Below are positions 1 through 6,017 of a stretch of DNA of 6,017 bases, in pieces. This DNA is from an uncultured Eubacteriales bacterium (GTDB lineage Bacteria; Bacillota; Clostridia; Oscillospirales; Acutalibacteraceae). Location: the NCBI GenBank assembly GCA_934465125.1, contig CAKSKO010000078.1, forward strand, positions 1 through 6,017. Direction: 5' to 3'. Made by a program: the position numbers and the translations under genes. Each line of letters starts with the position of its first letter. The stretch's first letter is position 1. The notes under the pieces are model-generated. The model was not told the origin of the DNA. It did not search any database and saw nothing but the letters and a program-made list of their open reading frames with translations.

Positions 1-1
1 A

Positions 2-532
2 GGAATAGTCAGAAGAATCGATGACCTAGGGCGCGTTGTCATCCCAAAAGAAATCCGCAGAACCCTCCGCATTCGAGAGGGTGATCCACTCGAAATTTAT
101 ACCGATACAGATGGTGAAGTTATTTTTAAAAAATATTCTCCTATTGGAGAAATGTCTGCATTTGCTGCGCAGTATTCGGAAGTACTCTCAAGAATTGCCG
201 GACACCCAACACTCGTCTGTGACAGGGATCATATCGTAGCTGTCGCTGGTGTTTCAAAAAAAGAGTATCTCGAGCGAAGAATTACTCCTACCTTAGAAGA
301 TTTCATGGAAACAAGAAGAAGTTTCGTTGCAAATAAAAATGAAAATAATTATTTACAACCTGTAGAAGGGATTGACCGCGCCGCTTTGGTCTGTTATCCC
401 ATCATCGCTTCCGGAGACGTTACTGGCGCTGTGATTCTGCTCTCAAATGAATCCGGTGGATTTCCGACCGAAACAGAAGTAAAACTAGCGCAGACCGCAG
501 CAGCGTTTTTAGGAAAACAAATGGAAGAATAA
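2..532 (+). CDS. spoVT: Stage V sporulation protein T, AbrB-type regulator (5' end missing)
   Basis: SpoVT is a DNA-binding regulator that, in Bacillus, tunes sigma-G-dependent genes in the developing forespore. The reading frame is open from base 2, giving 176 residues and then TAA. Only about four residues (MKAT in the B. subtilis protein, from memory) lie before the window. Residues 1-50 are an AbrB-like swapped-hairpin DNA-binding domain, with GIVRRIDDLGRVVIPKEIRR followed by LRIREGDPLEIY. Residues from about 55 to 176 match the GAF-like C-terminal domain of SpoVT, with CDRDHIVAVAG, SKKEYL and the ending AAAFLGKQMEE. AbrB itself is only about 95 residues and lacks this second domain, so SpoVT is the better name. 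The internal ATG at 152 is not the start, because the DNA-binding domain lies upstream of it in the same frame. The gene converges on the leftward cassette and ends at a terminator. Confidence 0.95.
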   Translation, partial: GIVRRIDDLGRVVIPKEIRRTLRIREGDPLEIYTDTDGEVIFKKYSPIGEMSAFAAQYSEVLSRIAGHPTLVCDRDHIVAVAGVSKKEYLERRITPTLEDFMETRRSFVANKNENNYLQPVEGIDRAALVCYPIIASGDVTGAVILLSNESGGFPTETEVKLAQTAAAFLGKQMEE

Positions 533-567
533 AAAAATCGGAGGCAAATCACTGCCCCCGCTTTTTT
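531..567. terminator. Bidirectional intrinsic terminator between convergent transcription units
   Basis: An 8-bp stem (CGGAGGCA at 539-546 with TGCCCCCG at 553-560) has one A/C mismatch and a 6-nt loop. It is followed on the + strand by six T at 562-567. A run of seven A at 531-537 precedes the stem and gives a U tract to transcripts arriving from the right on the - strand. The + arm overlaps the end of the spoVT stop codon. The structure therefore ends spoVT and can also end the leftward cassette. On the - strand the stem pairs slightly differently but is equally GC-rich. Confidence 0.85.
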
Positions 568-608
568 ATTTGCATCGGTTTTAATGAAACGCTAACATAA
601 AATAATGA

Positions 609-731
609 CTACATTGTCAGCGCTGCTAAAAATGATAATCCAAAAATTAACAATGCACAAACTCCTGCAACGATTCGAATAAACATTGTCCGCGAGCTTG
701 TTTTCTTCTTATCCGCCTTCCCTTTTTTCAT
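609..731 (-). CDS. Small basic single-span membrane protein (40 aa), unrecognised
   Basis: A 40-codon frame begins with ATG at 731 and stops with TAG at 609-611. The first 15 residues are strongly basic (MKKGKADKKKTSSRT). A hydrophobic segment from about residue 17 to 38 follows (FIRIVAGVCALLIFGLSFLA) and looks like one membrane span with the lysine-rich end inside. The start has a good ribosome binding site, AGGTGAGG, with GGTGA at 742-738 and 6 nt before the ATG. It lies 40 nt beyond the ATP-grasp stop and before the shared terminator, so it is probably the last gene of the leftward operon. A TATAAA at 755-750 has no convincing -35 partner, so a separate promoter is not supported. I do not recognise the family. 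Small tail-less proteins of this shape are common in Firmicutes and are often left unannotated, so a function cannot be given. Confidence 0.65.
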   Translation of the reverse strand: MKKGKADKKKTSSRTMFIRIVAGVCALLIFGLSFLAALTM

Positions 732-771
732 CAACCCTCACCTTTTCTTTTTATACTGTTTTAATCGGATC

Positions 772-1779
772 TTACAGCTCCGGTAGAAGCTTTTTATAAT
801 ACGGCAGAAGACCTATTTTATCTGGAGTATGTTCCGGCAACTGCCAAAAATCGTATCCAGGATAATCATTTCCTTCGATAATAGCGGGACCGTCTTTTGT
901 AATGCAAACATCCCATCCAACAAACCTAATTTCATCTACTTCCATCGCCGCTTCTTTACAAAGCTCCATCGCTTCTTTGATAAATGGAAGCTGATACCCA
1001 TCAAATTTTATGCCCGTATCAGGGTGCTTTTCATACGTAACCAGCTTTGAGGTATGTGCCACTCCATAGATTTTTCCTGTCTTGACATCAACCGGGCAGC
1101 AAAGACCTCCGCTTTCTAAATTATCAACAAACTTACCGTCACTTCCCATTTTTGCCGTTACATAGACTACATGCGCTTCCCTATTTACAACAATCGTTAC
1201 AATTCTTAAGGAATTAATCGAAAGCGGATAAAGCTTCGACAGCACTTCATGCTGCACCAGCTGTTCTTCCAATACACCAAAGTCTTTTTCTTTAATATAA
1301 GAAAACATCTTGTCCTCGTTCTCAAAATCCGAAACCTTCAGCTTTTCGATTCCCCAGCCGCTCACGCCCGTATTGGGTTTTGCAAAGACGATTTCCTTAT
1401 TTTGAATAAATTCGTGAAACTGCTCTGCTGTCGCTGTTTCGACATCTAAATAATCTCTCTTGAGGTATCTCTGGAAACGTTTGTTGAATACATTTTTACT
1501 GTCAAAAACATAGGAGTAATTATCATCATTCATCATTGAAATCAGTTTTTTGTTGATCACCCTTGTAACATATGTCTTTCTTTGTTCCTTATTCATATCA
1601 TAAAACGCAAAGATCAGATAATCGTAGTATCCTGCTCCATATCTCACCGCACAATTGACAATATCAAAGAACAAATATGCTTTGCTTTTTCCTGTTTTTT
1701 CATGGATTCTATCAATTACATCAAACATTTTTTTAGGACTAACACCGCTTAACACTCTTAACAAATACTTCCTATCCAC
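772..1779 (-). CDS. ATP-grasp enzyme, sugar-transfer-associated type (ATPgrasp_ST-like)
   Basis: This is a cytoplasmic ATP-grasp protein of 335 residues from the preferred GTG start, or 341 from a TTG at 1797. ATP-grasp enzymes usually activate a carboxylate as an acyl phosphate and join it to an amine; the substrates here are unknown. Numbered from the TTG, the N-terminal 120 residues are helical and basic. The nucleotide-binding part shows IVFAKPNTGVSGWGIEKL (136-153) and the hinge-like EEQLVQH (177-183). The catalytic and metal-binding half shows SINSLRIVTI (193-202), NLESGGLCCPVD (226-237), HPDTGIKFDGY (258-268), VGWDV (293-297) and IIEGNDYPG (306-314), with E308 and N310 as likely magnesium ligands. 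This order matches the Pfam 'sugar-transfer associated ATP-grasp' family (PF14397, from memory). It lies 51 nt after the EctB-like gene (33 nt if TTG is used), with no strong terminator between, so co-transcription is likely. Family assignment is confident; the reaction is inference. Confidence 0.87.
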   Translation of the reverse strand: MDRKYLLRVLSGVSPKKMFDVIDRIHEKTGKSKAYLFFDIVNCAVRYGAGYYDYLIFAFYDMNKEQRKTYVTRVINKKLISMMNDDNYSYVFDSKNVFNKRFQRYLKRDYLDVETATAEQFHEFIQNKEIVFAKPNTGVSGWGIEKLKVSDFENEDKMFSYIKEKDFGVLEEQLVQHEVLSKLYPLSINSLRIVTIVVNREAHVVYVTAKMGSDGKFVDNLESGGLCCPVDVKTGKIYGVAHTSKLVTYEKHPDTGIKFDGYQLPFIKEAMELCKEAAMEVDEIRFVGWDVCITKDGPAIIEGNDYPGYDFWQLPEHTPDKIGLLPYYKKLLPEL

Positions 1780-1785
1780 AATTTT

Positions 1786-1791
1786 CTCCAA
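1786..1791 (-). promoter_or_regulatory. Ribosome binding site that favours the GTG start of the ATP-grasp gene
   Basis: TTGGAG on the - strand (1791-1786) sits 6 nt before GTG at 1779-1777, an ideal spacing. The longest frame would begin at TTG 1797, but the bases before that codon (TAGAGTTTATTCTG) hold no comparable Shine-Dalgarno sequence. The six extra codons (MGLEKI) would be lost under the GTG start, and no recognisable domain is affected. Confidence 0.6.
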
Positions 1792-1830
1792 TCCCAACAG
1801 AATAAACTCTATTAAAAAATTCTAAACTAA

Positions 1831-3087
1831 TTAGCTTAAAACAGTTTTGATGCTGTTTTTTAAAATTTCCAGCCCTTTAATCAGTTGTTCTTTTTCAATC
1901 ACAAGCGGCGGCATTACTTTTACAACACCATTTTTCCTTCCAACCTTCTCAACAATCAATCCATTCTGGAAACATTCTGTAACAACCTTCTTCGAAAGAT
2001 CCTCATCTGCAAATGCAGTAAATTCAATTCCCCAGATAAGACCTGTTCCTCTAATGTTAATCTTAGAATCAATGGAAGCTATGTTCTCTTCCAAAAAAGC
2101 CCTAACCAATTTTTCTTTTTGCGCAACCTGTTCTTCGATGTGTTCTTCTATCATGATTTCAAGTCCAGCTTTTGCTGCAACAAACGATAATTGATTTCCT
2201 CGAAATGTTCCATTGTGTTCTCCTGGCGCCCAGATATCAAGCTCCGGTTTCAAAAGGGTCAAAGCAAGCGGCAATCCGTATCCTCCGATGGATTTTGACA
2301 AGACAACCATATCAGGTACGATTCCTGCTCTTTCGAAGGAGAAAAACGGACCGGTCCGACAACATCCAACTTGTACATCGTCTACAATCATCAAAATACC
2401 GTAGCGGTCACAAATCGCACGAATCCCGCGGATCCATTCCGGATCAAAAACATAAATTCCACCCTCTGCCTGCACCGTTTCAATTACAATCGCAGCAGGA
2501 ATATCGATTCCTGAATGATCGTCTGATAAAATTGTTTCAAGATAATTAAGCGTGTCGAGTCCTTCAAACATATAAGGAGCAGGAATGTGTGTGACATGAT
2601 CAAGCGGTACTCCAGCGCCTCGTCTGCTGTCTCGATCGCTAGTAAGCGCAAGCGACGCAAGTGTCATGCCGTGGAATGCGCCCATCAATGCAAAAACTCC
2701 CTGCCTCTTTGTTACCTTTCTAGCTAGCTTTAAAGCAGCCTCCACCCCATTGGTGCCGGTAGGTCCGGTGAACTGTATTTTATAATCAAGTCCTTTTTTC
2801 TTTAAGACTTCTTTTTCAAAGTACGCAATAAACTCATCTTTTTTTTCCGTATACATATCAAGTGCATGGATAATTCCATCGGATTCAAGATAATCGATCA
2901 ATTTTTTCTTGATTTTATCGTTGTTATGTCCGTAATTGAGTGCACCCGCACCGCAAAAAAAGTCTATATATTCCTTACCGTTTACATCTCTTATGATACT
3001 TCCCTTTGCGTAATCAAATATCTCCGGAAAACTTCTGCAATAGGATCTTACTTCTGACTCATATTTTAAAAACGTCTCTTTTCCCAT
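1831..3087 (-). CDS. ectB: EctB-like diaminobutyrate--2-oxoglutarate aminotransferase (PLP class III)
   Basis: EctB converts L-aspartate 4-semialdehyde and glutamate to L-2,4-diaminobutyrate and 2-oxoglutarate in the cytoplasm. The protein has 418 residues, close to the roughly 420-430 of the family. EctB-like signatures run from the N-terminus: SEVRSYCRSFP (11-21), FFCGAGALNYGHN (43-55), DGIIHALDMYTE (70-81), GPTGTNGVEAALKLAR (108-123), AFHGMT (137-142), IVDDVQVG (234-241), LSKSIGGYGLP (263-273) and APGEHNGTFRGN (287-298). Lys265 is the expected PLP Schiff-base lysine, Asp236 the ligand of the pyridine nitrogen and Thr294 a phosphate contact. Position 243, usually Gly in the GCGRTG motif, is Cys. 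The ATG at 3087 has AAAGGAG 10 nt upstream. No ectA or ectC is adjacent; the next gene is an ATP-grasp enzyme. Class III fold is near certain, diaminobutyrate specificity is likely by resemblance, and a related diamino acid product remains possible. Confidence 0.88.
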   Translation of the reverse strand: MGKETFLKYESEVRSYCRSFPEIFDYAKGSIIRDVNGKEYIDFFCGAGALNYGHNNDKIKKKLIDYLESDGIIHALDMYTEKKDEFIAYFEKEVLKKKGLDYKIQFTGPTGTNGVEAALKLARKVTKRQGVFALMGAFHGMTLASLALTSDRDSRRGAGVPLDHVTHIPAPYMFEGLDTLNYLETILSDDHSGIDIPAAIVIETVQAEGGIYVFDPEWIRGIRAICDRYGILMIVDDVQVGCCRTGPFFSFERAGIVPDMVVLSKSIGGYGLPLALTLLKPELDIWAPGEHNGTFRGNQLSFVAAKAGLEIMIEEHIEEQVAQKEKLVRAFLEENIASIDSKINIRGTGLIWGIEFTAFADEDLSKKVVTECFQNGLIVEKVGRKNGVVKVMPPLVIEKEQLIKGLEILKNSIKTVLS

Positions 3088-3170
3088 CGTGTCTACACTC
3101 CTTTACTAATAGGGACACTTCCTATTCACTACATTATTTTTTATAAATCCTATAAAACTACTGATTCTAT

Positions 3171-3199
3171 ATTATATCACACTGCTTTTTCTCCTGCAA
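3171..3199 (-). promoter_or_regulatory. Sigma-A-like promoter of the leftward ectB cassette
   Basis: On the - strand, TTGCAG (3199-3194) and TATAAT (3176-3171) are 17 nt apart. The -10 box is a perfect consensus and carries an extended TG one base upstream (TGATATAAT). The -35 box keeps only the leading TTG. Transcription would begin near 3164, leaving a leader of about 75 nt before the ATG at 3087. In the leader the ribosome binding site AAAGGAG (3104-3098) lies between a short inverted pair, GTGTC (3118-3114) and GACAC (3093-3089). Confidence 0.65.
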
Positions 3200-3224
3200 T
3201 GTCGATTTCATCACAAACACTTGC

Positions 3225-3236
3225 TAGGATATCCTA
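3225..3236. repeat. 12-bp perfect palindrome TAGGATATCCTA, possible operator
   Basis: TAGGATATCCTA is self-complementary over all 12 bases and is followed by eight T (3237-3244). It lies 25 nt upstream of the -35 box of the leftward promoter and about 60 nt upstream of the metG -35 box, so a dimeric regulator bound here could reach either promoter. The half-site core TCCTAT recurs at 3120-3125 and 3148-3153. As a hairpin it would have only a 4-bp stem, which is too weak for a convincing terminator. An operator role is inference from position and symmetry alone. Confidence 0.3.
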
Positions 3237-3298
3237 TTTTTTTTGTTTATTACACATGCCTAAATTACTTCTCTTACGTATGATTTCTGAGGGTGCAG

Positions 3299-3326
3299 TT
3301 GAATTTTTCCTTCAAAATGGTATACT
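3299..3326 (+). promoter_or_regulatory. Sigma-A-like promoter of metG
   Basis: TTGAAT (3299-3304) and TATACT (3321-3326) are 16 nt apart, and TG one base upstream of the -10 box makes an extended -10 (TGGTATACT). Transcription would begin near 3333, leaving a leader of only about 38 nt. That is far too short for a T-box or SAM riboswitch, and no T-box sequence (AGGGTGGNACCGCG-like) is seen in the 283-bp spacer. Confidence 0.7.
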
Positions 3327-3356
3327 AATTAAATTAGCAATAAATTTTAAAACAAT

Positions 3357-3363
3357 AGGAGGG
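3357..3363 (+). promoter_or_regulatory. Ribosome binding site deciding the GTG start of metG
   Basis: AGGAGGG lies 7 nt before GTG at 3371, near-ideal strength and spacing. The codons that follow (MNKETYYITTPIYYPSG) match the normal N-terminus of methionyl-tRNA synthetases, so the GTG is well supported. Confidence 0.85.
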
Positions 3364-3370
3364 TTATCTT

Positions 3371-5329
3371 GTGAACAAAGAAACCTATTATATTACCACC
3401 CCGATTTACTATCCATCGGGGAAAGCACATATCGGCCATGGTTACTGCACTGTTGCAACCGATGCGATCGCCAGATATAAACGCCTGCAAGGATACGATG
3501 TGATGTTTTTAACCGGAACCGACGAGCACGGTCAGAAGATTGAGATCAAGTCCGCCGAAGCTGGTATTTCTCCAAAAGAATACGTTGATAAAATCGTTGC
3601 AGATTTTAAAGACCTTTGGAAACTTTTAAACATCTCCAACGATCGTTTTATCCGAACTACCGATCCATTCCATGAAAAAGCAGTGCAGAAAATATTTCGA
3701 ACTCTTTATGAAAAAGAAAAAATCTATAAAGGAAAATATGAAGGCTGGTATTGCACCCCTTGCGAATCCTTTTTTACAGAAAACCAGCTAGTGGATGGAA
3801 AATGCCCTGATTGCGGGCGTGAAGTAAAGTGGGCGGAAGAGGAGGCATATTTTTTTAAGCTTTCCGAATATACCGACAAACTGCTCGCACTTTATGAAGA
3901 ACATCCCGACTTCATCGAACCGCAAAGCCGCAAAAATGAGATGATTAATTTTATAAAAAATGGACTTGACGACCTTTGTGTAACAAGAACAAGTTTCAGT
4001 TGGGGAATTCCTGTTGATTTTGATCCAAAGCATGTTGTATATGTCTGGCTCGACGCGCTGACAAACTACATCACCGCTCTGGGATACGGTTCCGAGGACG
4101 AGTCTGACTATCAAAAGTACTGGCCGGCTAACGTCCATTTTGTTGGAAAAGAAATCGTCCGGTTCCATACCATCATCTGGCCAGCTATTTTAATGGCACT
4201 CGATCTTCCTCTTCCCAAACAAATTTATGGTCACGGTTGGTTGCTGTTCGGCGACGGAAGCAAGATGTCAAAATCAAAGGGAAATGTAGTAGACCCCGCT
4301 ATTCTTTGTCAGCGGTACGGTGTTGACGCGATCCGTTATTTTCTTTTAAGAGACATTCCGTTTGGTGCCGACGGTACATTTACAAACGAAGCACTGATTG
4401 GACGTATCAACTTTGATCTTGCAAATGATTTGGGAAACCTCTTGTCGCGCACCACCGCGATGGCGGAGAAATATTTTGCAGGAATCATTCCCAAAGAAAA
4501 AGAAACAGATGCGATCGATGAAGAGCTAATTGCGATGGCATCCTCTTTGCGCGACAAATACGAAGAAAACATGGATCATTATCAGTTCTCTTTGGCTTTG
4601 TCTGATATCTGGAAACTGATCTCTCGCTGCAACAAATATATTGATGAGACAATGCCTTGGGCTCTTGGAAAAGACCCCGATAAAAAAGCACGGCTTTCTG
4701 CTGTCTTATATCATCTTTGTGAATGCCTGCGAATCGTTTCTATTTTGATCGGGCCGTTCATGCCGGATACTTCTAAAAAGATTCAGGAATCGATCGATGC
4801 TTCCGGCGCGATTACCGACTGGGAAAGTGCCAGTAAATGGGGGTTGCTTCCTGGTGATGCAAAAATCAAGAAGGGCGAAATGCTTTTTGCACGTATCGAC
4901 GTTGCAAAAGAGATTGCGGAGCTCGATGAATTGCTTTTAAAGAATGATGCGAAGAAAGAAACAAAAGCACCAAAAGTGTCTTCGGATAAAAAAGTACAAT
5001 CGATCGCAGAGATCGGAATTAAAGATTTTGCAAAGGTTGAACTAAAAGTTGCAAAGGTTGTTTCCTGCGAACCGGTCAAACGTGCCAAAAAACTGTTAAA
5101 ACTTATTTTAGACGACGGTGAATCAGAGCGGACAGTTGCTTCCGGGATTGCGGCTTTCTATCAGCCGGATGATCTTGTCGGACATCACGTGGTTCTTGTG
5201 TCTAACTTAAAGCCGGCTGTACTTTGCGGTGTAGAAAGCTGCGGTATGATTTTGGCAGCAGATACTAATGAAGGCGATGTAAAAGTGATTTTTGTCGATG
5301 ATCTTCCTATCGGCAGTAAAATTCGTTAA
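3371..5329 (+). CDS. metG: Methionine--tRNA ligase with C-terminal tRNA-binding domain
   Basis: This cytoplasmic class I synthetase charges tRNA-Met, including initiator tRNA, with methionine using ATP. The 652 residues are full length for the Firmicute form (B. subtilis MetS is about 664). The Rossmann catalytic domain begins with TPIYYPSGKAHIGHG, with the HIGH motif at 20-23. The inserted connective-peptide domain carries two CxxC pairs (Cys128, Cys131, Cys145, Cys148) that should bind one zinc. The second catalytic half has KMSKS at 298-302. Helical anticodon-binding sequence follows, roughly 370-520, then a lysine-rich linker at about 525-545. Residues 548-652 (IGIKDFAKVELKVAKV onward) form the OB-fold tRNA-binding domain that also dimerises these enzymes. 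The start is GTG behind AGGAGGG. The gene has its own promoter, diverges from the ectB cassette, and is followed 12 bp later by tatD. Confidence 0.97.
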   Translation: MNKETYYITTPIYYPSGKAHIGHGYCTVATDAIARYKRLQGYDVMFLTGTDEHGQKIEIKSAEAGISPKEYVDKIVADFKDLWKLLNISNDRFIRTTDPFHEKAVQKIFRTLYEKEKIYKGKYEGWYCTPCESFFTENQLVDGKCPDCGREVKWAEEEAYFFKLSEYTDKLLALYEEHPDFIEPQSRKNEMINFIKNGLDDLCVTRTSFSWGIPVDFDPKHVVYVWLDALTNYITALGYGSEDESDYQKYWPANVHFVGKEIVRFHTIIWPAILMALDLPLPKQIYGHGWLLFGDGSKMSKSKGNVVDPAILCQRYGVDAIRYFLLRDIPFGADGTFTNEALIGRINFDLANDLGNLLSRTTAMAEKYFAGIIPKEKETDAIDEELIAMASSLRDKYEENMDHYQFSLALSDIWKLISRCNKYIDETMPWALGKDPDKKARLSAVLYHLCECLRIVSILIGPFMPDTSKKIQESIDASGAITDWESASKWGLLPGDAKIKKGEMLFARIDVAKEIAELDELLLKNDAKKETKAPKVSSDKKVQSIAEIGIKDFAKVELKVAKVVSCEPVKRAKKLLKLILDDGESERTVASGIAAFYQPDDLVGHHVVLVSNLKPAVLCGVESCGMILAADTNEGDVKVIFVDDLPIGSKIR

Positions 5330-5341
5330 AGGGGTATCTTT

Positions 5342-6017
5342 ATGGAACTCATATTTGATTCTCACGCACACTATGATGACCCGGCGTTTGATTCCGATCG
5401 AGAGGAACTGTTGCAGTCGATGCCGAAAAAAAACGTCTGCGGAATCATTAACTGCGGCACCGATCTAGAAAGCTCTTATAAGAGTATTGCACTAACAGAA
5501 AAATATCCTTTCCTTTGGGCTGCCGTTGGCGTTCATCCTCATGAAGCTGAATCAGTACCGAAGCATTATTGGGAGGAACTAAAACGTCTTGCTTCCTCTT
5601 ATAGGGTTGTCGCGATCGGAGAAATCGGACTCGATTATCACTATAACTTTGCAGCACGTGAAGTACAGCGCGAGATTTTTATCAACCAGATACTTCTTGC
5701 AAAAGAGTTAGACCTTCCTGTCATCATTCATGATAGAGAAGCTCATGCTGATACATTGTCTATTTTAAACACACACCAGCCAAAGGGTGTTGTTCATTGC
5801 TTTTCCGGGAGTACCCAAATGGCGGATCAACTGATCAAGCTGGGATTTTTCCTCGGGTTTGGAGGAGCAGTCACATTCAAGAATGCGAAAAAGCCCGCAG
5901 AAGTTGCCGCACATATCCCTTTAGATCGACTGCTTCTTGAAACGGACGCACCTTATATGACGCCTGTCCCCTATCGTGGAAATCGATGTGATTCTTCAAT
6001 GATATCCTTTACTGCAC
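5342..6017 (+). CDS. tatD: TatD-family metal-dependent deoxyribonuclease, YabD-like (3' end missing)
   Basis: TatD proteins are amidohydrolase-fold, divalent-metal nucleases acting on DNA 3' ends; some relatives are reported as D-aminoacyl-tRNA deacylases, which would suit a position beside metG. The frame starts at ATG 5342 and runs off the window after 225 codons plus one base. The family is about 255 residues, so roughly 30 are missing. Visible metal ligands are the HxH pair His8 and His10 (FDSHAHYDD), Glu94 (AIGEIGLDYH), His130 (PVIIHDREA), His152 (VVHCFSGS) and Asp202 (LLLETDAPYM). All core ligands are present, so the enzyme should be active. The ribosome binding site AAAGGGG (5328-5334) overlaps the metG stop codon and lies 7 nt before the ATG, which argues for translation coupled to metG in one operon. 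The same metG-tatD order is found in B. subtilis as metS-yabD. Confidence 0.95.
   Translation, partial: MELIFDSHAHYDDPAFDSDREELLQSMPKKNVCGIINCGTDLESSYKSIALTEKYPFLWAAVGVHPHEAESVPKHYWEELKRLASSYRVVAIGEIGLDYHYNFAAREVQREIFINQILLAKELDLPVIIHDREAHADTLSILNTHQPKGVVHCFSGSTQMADQLIKLGFFLGFGGAVTFKNAKKPAEVAAHIPLDRLLLETDAPYMTPVPYRGNRCDSSMISFTA

Noticed and set aside
152..532. Separate 126-residue protein starting at ATG 152
   Set aside because: It is the C-terminal part of the spoVT frame, which is open without a stop back to base 2 and encodes the AbrB-like domain there.
750..778. Possible separate promoter for the 40-residue membrane protein (TATAAA at 755-750)
   Set aside because: The hexamer 17 nt upstream is GCTGTA, with no likeness to a -35 box, and there is no extended -10, so read-through from the upstream genes is the simpler explanation.
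1838..1859. Inverted repeat AAAACAG/CTGTTTT at the 3' end of the EctB-like gene
   Set aside because: The 7-bp stem is almost all A-T with one G-C core, lies inside the coding sequence and is not followed by a run of U on the transcript, so it is not a credible terminator between the two cassette genes.
772..3087. Canonical ectoine biosynthesis operon
   Set aside because: Only an ectB relative is present; the neighbouring genes are an ATP-grasp enzyme and a mini membrane protein, neither resembling EctA or EctC.
3089..3118. GTGTC/GACAC pair bracketing the ribosome binding site of the EctB-like gene
   Set aside because: A 5-bp stem with a 20-nt loop leaves the ribosome binding site single-stranded and is easily met by chance; no riboswitch or attenuator is supported.
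3225..3244. TAGGATATCCTA followed by eight T, as an intrinsic terminator on the + strand
   Set aside because: The stem would be only four base pairs and no + strand gene lies upstream for it to terminate.
3199..3480. 93-codon + strand frame beginning in the intergenic region and running into metG
   Set aside because: It has no ribosome binding site, crosses the metG promoter and start, and its residues show no domain; it is a chance frame.

Overview
The window reads as chromosomal DNA from a low-GC, endospore-forming Firmicute, most likely a member of the Clostridia. The evidence is a SpoVT-type sporulation regulator, a methionyl-tRNA synthetase followed directly by a TatD-family nuclease (the metS-yabD order of Bacillus subtilis), strong AGGAGG-like ribosome binding sites and sigma-A-like promoters. 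No mobile element, CRISPR array, rRNA or tRNA was seen.

Layout. (1) 2-532, + strand: spoVT, lacking only its first few codons, ending at an intrinsic terminator (531-567) that can work in both directions. (2) 609-3087, - strand: a compact leftward cassette of three genes in transcription order. These are an EctB-like diaminobutyrate aminotransferase (3087-1831), an ATP-grasp enzyme of the 'sugar-transfer associated' type (1779-772) and a 40-residue basic single-span membrane protein (731-609). A good promoter (3199-3171) precedes it and the shared terminator closes it. (3) 3088-3370: a 283-bp divergent control region holding the cassette promoter, a 12-bp perfect palindrome and the metG promoter. 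(4) 3371-5329, + strand: metG with a GTG start. (5) 5342-6017, + strand: tatD, cut off by the window edge about 30 codons before its expected end.

How the genes work together. metG and tatD form an ordinary housekeeping operon 12 bp apart. The accessory part is the leftward cassette. It has a close EctB relative but no ectA or ectC, so it does not look like an ectoine pathway. The partner is instead an ATP-grasp enzyme, from a superfamily that usually makes acyl-phosphate-activated amide bonds. The simplest hypothesis is that L-2,4-diaminobutyrate (or a related diamino acid) is made by the aminotransferase and then ligated to a second substrate, giving a small conjugate of unknown identity. 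The complete transcription unit lies in the window, so the missing ectoine genes are not merely hidden past an edge of this operon, although they could be elsewhere in the genome.
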